Positions 62,723 to 64,000 of a stretch of 64,000 nucleotides of DNA are shown here, piece after piece (the stretch's first letter is position 1; every line of letters starts with the position of its first letter). The DNA lies in assembly GCF_000165735.1 (NCBI RefSeq), contig NZ_GL538208.1, positions 234,682 to 298,681 on the forward strand, written 5' to 3'. Below the pieces are notes generated by a model. That model was not told the DNA's origin. It did not search any database and was given only the letters and a program-made list of their open reading frames with translations. Both the position numbers and the translations under genes were made by a program. Source of the stretch: Megasphaera micronuciformis F0359. Lineage in GTDB: Bacteria; Bacillota; Negativicutes; Veillonellales; Megasphaeraceae.

Positions 62723-63292
62723 ATGATAGACAAAAAAGCCATAGAAGAACATATTCGCGGCATCCTCGTCGCCTTGGGAGAAGACCCGGAAAGAGAAGGG
62801 CTGAAGGAAACGCCCAAGCGTGTGGCGGACATGTATGAAGAAGTCTTCGCAAGTATCGGTGAGTCGAATGACGATATTGCGGTCCGCCTGGCCAAGACCT
62901 TTGAAGACGAAGAGCAGACTGAAGATAAGGACCGTGTCGTCGTCATGAAGGATATCGATATGTTTTCTTTTTGTGAGCACCACATGGCACTTATGTACGA
63001 TATGAAGGCGACAGTAGCCTATATCCCCAAAGGGCGAGTCATCGGCCTGTCCAAGATTGCCAGAATTTGTGATGCCGTAGGAAAAAGGCTTCAGCTCCAG
63101 GAACGAATCGGCAGAGACATTGCGGATATTATGGCCAAGGCGACGGGAAGTGACGACGTGGCCGTTATTTTGACGGCATCCCACGCCTGCGTGACGACGC
63201 GCGGCATTAAGAACCGTAGTACGCGGACAAAGACGGTGGAACTAAGGGGACGTTTTAAGACGGATGCAACCCTTCAAGTTTATTTACAATAA
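62723..63292 (+). CDS. folE: GTP cyclohydrolase I
   Basis: A 189-residue zinc enzyme forming dihydroneopterin triphosphate, the precursor of both folate and queuosine. Zinc ligands are C84 and H87 in FCEHHM plus the Cys of [21 protein letters not shown] and [11 protein letters not shown]-like segments are typical. Its place in the que operon suggests a copy devoted to queuosine supply. GAGGAG precedes it. Confidence 0.95.
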   Translation: MIDKKAIEEHIRGILVALGEDPEREGLKETPKRVADMYEEVFASIGESNDDIAVRLAKTFEDEEQTEDKDRVVVMKDIDMFSFCEHHMALMYDMKATVAYIPKGRVIGLSKIARICDAVGKRLQLQERIGRDIADIMAKATGSDDVAVILTASHACVTTRGIKNRSTRTKTVELRGRFKTDATLQVYLQ

Positions 63293-63303
63293 AGGACGAT
63301 TAT

Positions 63304-63993
63304 ATGAAAACAGCAGTATTACTGAGCGGCGGTATCGACTCGACGACAGCTCTGGCACAGGCCGTAGACACGTACGGAGCTGAAAATGTCATAGCCCTTT
63401 CCGTACTCTACGGACAAAAACATAAAAAAGAACTGAATTGTGCTGAAAAAATTGCGAACTATTACGGCGTACGGCGAATCTCCTTTGATGTGAGCCCCTT
63501 ATTTTCATACAGTCACAACAGCTTGATGGAAAATTCGGATAAGGCCGTGCCGCAAACGAGCTATGCCGAACAAATTGAAGAAACAAAGGGGCAGTCGCCC
63601 GTAAGTACTTATGTACCCTTCAGAAACGGCATCTTCCTTTCCGCCGCCGCCGGCGTGGCTCTCAGCCTCGATTGCGAACGCGTCGTCTACGGCGCCCATG
63701 CGGATGATGCGGCGGGAGCGGCCTATCCCGATTGCTCGCCGGCCTTCTTCGACGCCATGAAAACGGCTGTTTACGAGGGTACGGGCGGTGGGATTACTCT
63801 GGAAGCTCCGTTCATTCACATGAATAAAGCGGACATTGTGGCTGAAGGCCTGCGCCTTCATGTACCGTACGAGCTGACCTGGTCGTGCTATGAAGGGGGA
63901 GACAAGCCCTGCGGCCTCTGCGGTACCTGTAGAGACAGAGAAGCGGCCTTTTCTGCCAACGGCACGATCGATCCCTTACTGAAAGGAAAATAA
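63304..63993 (+). CDS. queC: 7-cyano-7-deazaguanine synthase
   Basis: A 229-residue ATP-dependent enzyme converting CDG to preQ0. The PP-loop is SGGIDSTTAL at residues 8-17, and the zinc Cys cluster is near the C-terminus in CYEGGDKPCGLCGTC. The gene is complete, ending 7 bases before the window end. queF or downstream queuosine genes may follow outside. Confidence 0.95.
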   Translation: MKTAVLLSGGIDSTTALAQAVDTYGAENVIALSVLYGQKHKKELNCAEKIANYYGVRRISFDVSPLFSYSHNSLMENSDKAVPQTSYAEQIEETKGQSPVSTYVPFRNGIFLSAAAGVALSLDCERVVYGAHADDAAGAAYPDCSPAFFDAMKTAVYEGTGGGITLEAPFIHMNKADIVAEGLRLHVPYELTWSCYEGGDKPCGLCGTCRDREAAFSANGTIDPLLKGK

Positions 63994-64000
63994 GATGGAA

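Noticed and set aside
1-64000. CRISPR arrays, rRNA or tRNA genes
   Set aside because: No evenly spaced direct repeats, and no tRNA cloverleaf or rRNA sequence, were seen in the intergenic gaps.

Overview
The window looks like a chromosomal segment of a diderm Firmicute (class Negativicutes). Codon use and gene content fit a Veillonellaceae-type anaerobe such as Megasphaera, Anaeroglobus or Dialister, but the genus cannot be fixed from sequence alone. The evidence is a Gram-negative outer-membrane toolkit (BamA, TamB, TolC, three OmpH/Skp-like chaperones, LpxD, an LpxL-like acyltransferase, an MlaE-F-D system) among genes with Firmicutes-like arrangements: murA next to an mreB homologue, an infC-rpmI-rplT leader, AGGAGG-type ribosome binding sites, and a queuosine operon behind a preQ1-like leader.

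Layout. 1-1.9 kb: end of an AbgT-type transporter, then peptidase T. 2.0-10.8 kb: an accessory island with an unknown protein, a stub of a GIY-YIG-type gene, an AT-rich RloC/PrrC-like ATPase, hsdR, and a half-length hsdS facing an inverted silent hsdS cassette across a tyrosine recombinase gene. Two sets of inverted repeats make this a recombinational specificity switch. No hsdM is present. 10.9-19.8 kb: housekeeping and hypothetical genes (malic enzyme, membrane protein, phosphoribosyltransferase, pentapeptide-repeat protein, lipoprotein nuclease, zinc-binding lipoprotein). 20.0-42.3 kb: a nearly unbroken envelope supercluster, in the order murA, mreB-like, exported degenerate lipoyl-like protein, S55 peptidase, mlaE, mlaF, mlaD with a predicted C-terminal barrel, tolC, tamB, a small sigma factor, a single-pass membrane protein, bamA, a candidate outer-membrane barrel gene, three ompH-like genes, lpxD and lpxL-like.

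42.3-50.5 kb: thiolase (reverse strand), an overlooked 27-residue membrane peptide gene, an unknown gene plus dGTPase, the infC-rpmI-rplT operon with attenuator, lysR divergent from lysA, and a small membrane protein. 50.5-56.3 kb: purine operon purE-F-M-N-H(N-terminal half)-D behind a leader-peptide/terminator element. 56.3-61.5 kb: fumarase, thioesterase, a PgeF-like protein and a metal-efflux pair (HMA protein plus P1B ATPase) with an ArsR-type operator. 61.5-64 kb: queD-queE-folE-queC behind a preQ1-like riboswitch and terminator.

The envelope genes together would build, stock and maintain the outer membrane: peptidoglycan precursor (MurA), lipid A (LpxD, LpxL), barrel insertion (BamA, OmpH), phospholipid traffic (Mla, TamB) and efflux (TolC). 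The embedded sigma factor and adjacent membrane protein could sense its state, which is inference. Three genes appear to lack one base relative to an obvious continuous reading frame (near 24.57, 37.16 and 59.43 kb). These may be phase-variable tracts, real lesions or assembly errors. All family calls are from reading the sequence; no searches were run.
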